A stretch of 64,000 nt of DNA from Tetrahymena thermophila SB210. Lineage: Eukaryota; Ciliophora; Oligohymenophorea; Hymenostomatida; Tetrahymenidae. Made by a program: the position numbers and the translations under genes. Location of the stretch: NCBI RefSeq assembly GCF_000189635.1, contig NW_002476246.1, forward strand, positions 1,146,001 to 1,210,000. Reading direction: 5' to 3'. This document shows positions 60,501 to 64,000 of this stretch, piece after piece (position 1 is the stretch's first letter; each line of letters starts with the position of its first letter). Below the pieces are notes generated by a model, which made no database searches, was not told where the DNA came from, and worked only from the letters and a program-made list of their open reading frames with translations.

Positions 60501-63425
60501 TTGGTTGATGTAGAGTAAAATTTAATCTCTTTTTTCAACTAATATGCTTACTTTTATTTATATTGAATAATTTAATTAACATATATATTTAAAAATATTA
60601 GTTGAAATGATTTATGTATCAATTGTAAGCTTGATTTCTTGTGGAGTTTACGGTTATGGACTAAATTCTATTGGCAAAATATTATCTGACATATAAATAA
60701 AAGAAGAGAATTTTAATAAAAAAATGAAGGTAAATTATATTTGTATTAAATATATGCATTAATTTGATTATTAGCATAATTTAATTAATATTAATGTTAG
60801 ATTTTAAACTACTCAATGAATTAAAGGAATCTAGATAAACAATTACAATACACAGTTAGAAAATATTTTGAGTATTTAAACAAAGAAGAATAAGCTGATG
60901 ACGAGTTTGCAAATCAGATGATTAATACGTTGCCCTTATCCATGAAGGAAAGAATCCTCTTTGATGCGAACCATAAAATTCTTTATTCTTAAAAGCTATT
61001 TTATTTAAATTTTAGTAAATAATTCTTAGATAGACTTTCTTTGGAAATGAAAACCATGAAATTAGGACCAGAGATAGACCTATTTGATCTTACCAAAGAC
61101 AATAATATGAGAGTTTATTTTATATTAAAAGGAAATGTTGAAGTCAGCATTTGTTCTAAAATTGTCAAAAAAAAGCCTACCATTTTAAGAGTAATAAATA
61201 CAATATATTTTTAAATAATCTAATAAATATTTAGAAAAATAAATCAATCAATTTAGTTTTTAAATAAAAAACAATAAATATTAATAAAATATAAACTTGA
61301 TTTTCAGTTTCAATTACAAAAACAGTGTCTTTTAATGAAAAACTAGGGAAAGGATAATAAAAATATAAAAATAAAACTTCAAAAATAACTACATTAAATT
61401 ATTTTTTATAGTTCAGATATGCAATTAATAAACTATACTAAAATTGAAAAAAAAAAAGATTTAAAATAATTTAATCAGTTACTTAAAAGCAATTATAATA
61501 TCTAATACTAATTTAAATAAATATTGTATCAAATAATTTAAGAAAATTAAATATTTTATAAGATCTCATTTTAATTTCTTTCTTTAAACCTTCTCATTTC
61601 TTTTAAAAATTTTATAAATCATCTAAATAAATAAATAAATAAATCCTCATTAATTATAAAAATGTAAATTTTCATAAATTAATTTAATTTATTATTTGTA
61701 AAAAGAAAGGAGATATGATAGGCATTATAGAATTCCTTACACAGCATAGGAAAAACAAAGGAATGGCTAAAACATCTAATGTTGTTACCTTGCTTTACAT
61801 TGAATTTAGTGATTTTTATGACTGTATTAAATAATTTCCTAACGATTTTGTAAATATAAATTAATTAATTATTTTGGTTGAAAAAATATTTGTTTAATTT
61901 AAAAAAGGAATAGTTTTGCATGATTAGAGACAAAATCAGTATTTATAATAATTACAATGGGTTGGATTAAAAATGTCAGGTGTGCAACAAATACTCTCAC
62001 ATCATAAAAGATTGCCCTTTCCTGAACTTTCAACCAAATTATGAAAAATTAATACATCAAGCAAATAGCTCAGTTAACTAAGAAAGAACTGAAAACATTT
62101 AAAGAAAAAAATTTAAATGCAATGTTTTCAATCAAATTTAGAGTATTTAGGCTCACTCAAAAAAGATACAAAGCTTCAATATTATCTAAGAATATTATGA
62201 AGAGATGGGAATTGCAGATGAAGGAAAGGAATAGTAAGTTGACAAAGAAAAAAAATCTACTCTACTGTTAAATAATGTTTTCGGAACTTTTGTGAGCTAA
62301 AAACATTCAACATTTAAGCATGTGGATTGGGATTAGCTAGAAAATTCTCCTACCTAAACTAAATTAACTTAAGTGTAACTTGCTAAATAATATTTTTTGT
62401 ATAACTAAATTAATATTTTATATTAATATGTCAAAAGATAACTCTCAAGAGGAGGATCAAAGAAGGTTTCTATTTCAAATAAAGAGTCAGAGTCTTACAA
62501 AAGAGAGAATTCAAGAACTAAATCAAGAAAATACGCTCAATTTAATCCTTAGGTTTAATCATAATAACAACAATAACAATATCTATTGAATGCAATAATT
62601 ACACCTAATTCTGGATTTTACCCTAATAACTAACAAATATTTTTTCCTAATCCCATAGTTTCAAATATATAAAATACAATTATTCAATAACCTTTAGCGA
62701 ACAGCCTCAATATTTTTAATTAGCATTAAGGAAAATCTTCATCATCGAATTTGAACAATAATTTAGAAATTGAACAAGAAACTAAAAACTTGCAATAAAA
62801 ATCTTTATTGGATATTCAGTTCATAGAAACTGCAAATATATTTCCTTCTACTTCATCTACTCTTCCTTAAGGCTAGCAATAAATAGTAATCAACAACCAA
62901 AATCCTAATAACAGCTTTGGCAGTAATACTTATAACAACAACAATAATTAATCTCCCTTTTACCATAGATCTGTGAGTAAAGAATATCCAATTTAAAGTT
63001 TTTCTAATGCGGTTTCCAATTAACAATAACAAAGCACAATGGCTAATTCATATCAGTAAATGTAAAGGTCTTAATTTAATTTAAATAATAATTTTTTCAA
63101 TAATAACAATTAACCTGTTGGTATGATGATGTCTAACAACATATCTTCAGAGCTTGAATCAAGCAAAATTTATCAAAATAATGAACCATTAGTAGTTCCA
63201 ACTTTTACGAAAAACACTTATTCTAACCACGAAACTATGGTAGGCTACTAATTCTAGCAATTAACAGACTATATAAACTTTGAAGAATTAGACACTTACA
63301 AAAATTATAAAGTTTACTTTCCTCATAATAATATTTCAAAAATATTAAAAAAACTAAATCTGAATATAAAATCCAAGCAAACTTTTAAGACATCTAGAAT
63401 AAGAAGAATAAAAAAAAAGAAATGA
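57582..63425 (+). CDS. Channel B2: K+ channel with altered CNBD and zinc knuckle
   Basis: Exons 57582-58415, 58689-58728, 59317-59360, 59419-59592, 59649-59722, 59787-60160, 60602-60729, 60801-61190, 61706-61849, 61908-62374, 62438-63425; 1,218 aa. N-terminus RRRDLLQNNPLEDL matches B1. Exon 2 (40 nt), exon 4 (174), exon 5 (74) and exon 7 (128) match B1 exactly in length. S5 has LTFSHTQA and the filter is TVGYGDIHPVT (near 503). S4 (YVIAFKIFFVITTLKSI) is almost uncharged. In the nucleotide-binding domain the usual GE of the phosphate-binding cassette is replaced (MIGIIEFL), although HRKNKG keeps an Arg, so ligand binding is doubtful. Zinc knuckle CQVCNKYSHIIKDC (61974-62015) is at 756-769, followed by FQPN and QERTENIQRKK. 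A long Asn/Gln-rich region with poly-Asn leads to YFPHNN near 1182 and a basic end. The intron after the pore is 441 nt. The last intron (62375-62437) is set by phase with paralogues. Confidence 0.87.
58450..58640. repeat. AAGTAAGT-type simple repeat in intron 1 of B2
   Basis: Purine-rich low-complexity tract of AAGTAA and AACAAA units inside a 273-nt intron. Looks like microsatellite expansion. Confidence 0.5.
60318..60335. repeat. Perfect 18-bp palindrome in intron 6 of B2
   Basis: ATATCGATCGATCGATAT is its own reverse complement, built on CGAT units. It is isolated in a 441-nt AT-rich intron. Confidence 0.6.
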
Positions 63426-64000
63426 ATTAGTAAAAAAAACAATCAATCAAATAAATAAATAAACAAACAAAAGATTTTTAAAAATTATTAATAATAATTA
63501 TTTTTATATTGTTAAAAACTTTTAAAATATTAACCAAAGCAAACAATCATTCATTTTTCAATTCTTTTAAAATTAAATTATTTATTTATTCATAAATTAT
63601 TTTATGAAAATAATGATAATCAAAATTGTTTTTATTTATTTGTGATCAAGTTCATTAAATTTAGTATTTTAAGCAATTACTAAAAATGTGAATATAATTT
63701 CAATAAGTTACTTATTATTTTTAAAATTACTATTATAAAAGGATAAATACTACTCATTGTTTTGTTTTCATAATCAATTTAGAATTCTTTCTAAAGTAAA
63801 AACAATTAGTGCTTGAAAAAATAAAAATTATATGCATTTAATAAATAAATACTAAAATGGATATTTTTAATAAAATTATTAGTATTCACTAATATTATAA
63901 TATATTTAATGGAATAATTTATCTTCATTAATTAATTTTGGATTTTTTCTAGACTTAAAATATCAAGCTCGTAATTAATTAATTACCATAGTTTCTCAAT
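63426..64000. other. 3' flank of B2, no feature seen
   Basis: AT-rich, with an (AATA)n-like run just after the stop codon. No gene, repeat or hairpin recognised before the window ends. Confidence 0.5.

Overview
The window is nuclear DNA of a hymenostome ciliate, most likely a Tetrahymena species. The DNA is close to 80% A+T. Every long reading frame is full of in-frame TAA and TAG and ends only at TGA, which is ciliate code 6 (TAA/TAG = Gln). Genes are split by short AT-rich GT...AG introns, mostly 45-100 nt. Standard-code ORF calling sees only exon fragments here. I rebuilt the genes by hand with code 6; for each complete gene the summed exons divide by three, and exon lengths agree between paralogues.

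Layout. (1) 1-29.3 kb: two nearly identical copies (about 1676-14745 and 17018-29322) of a block holding one giant gene for a secreted/multi-pass membrane protein of about 2,750 aa (5144-14581 and 19725-29161). Each block has a 5' flank with a gene relic and a 215-bp minisatellite. Copy 2 reads intact; copy 1 has a 1-nt deletion that either breaks it or forces a new splice acceptor. (2) 14.9-16.1 kb: a truncated, frameshifted channel pseudogene between the two blocks. (3) 30.0-44.4 kb: three head-to-tail potassium-channel genes (A1, A2, A3); A1 and A2 are recent tandem duplicates, both 1,067 aa. (4) 45.5-50.2 kb: a fourth channel (B1). (5) 51.5-55.3 kb: a small predicted secreted Cys protein, and the only convincing minus-strand gene, a VWA-domain protein. 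(6) 57.6-63.4 kb: a fifth channel (B2).

The most interesting content is the channel family. All five have six transmembrane segments with a (T/V)GYGD filter, an EAG/HCN-like C-linker and a cyclic-nucleotide-binding domain. Exactly 22 residues into the exon after that domain there is a perfect CX2CX4HX4C zinc knuckle, a nucleic-acid-binding fold not expected on an ion channel. Each protein ends with a conserved YFPHNN motif and a basic tail. Exon lengths (74, 141, about 390, 174 nt) are conserved across paralogues, so this is an old vertically kept architecture that is still expanding by tandem duplication.

Other points of interest are three GC-rich hairpin elements (two intergenic, one intronic), a phase-1 exon+intron tandem array encoding the tails of the giant proteins, and an inverted repeat inside one of their introns. 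No tRNA, rRNA, telomere, chromosome-breakage sequence or recognisable transposase was seen.
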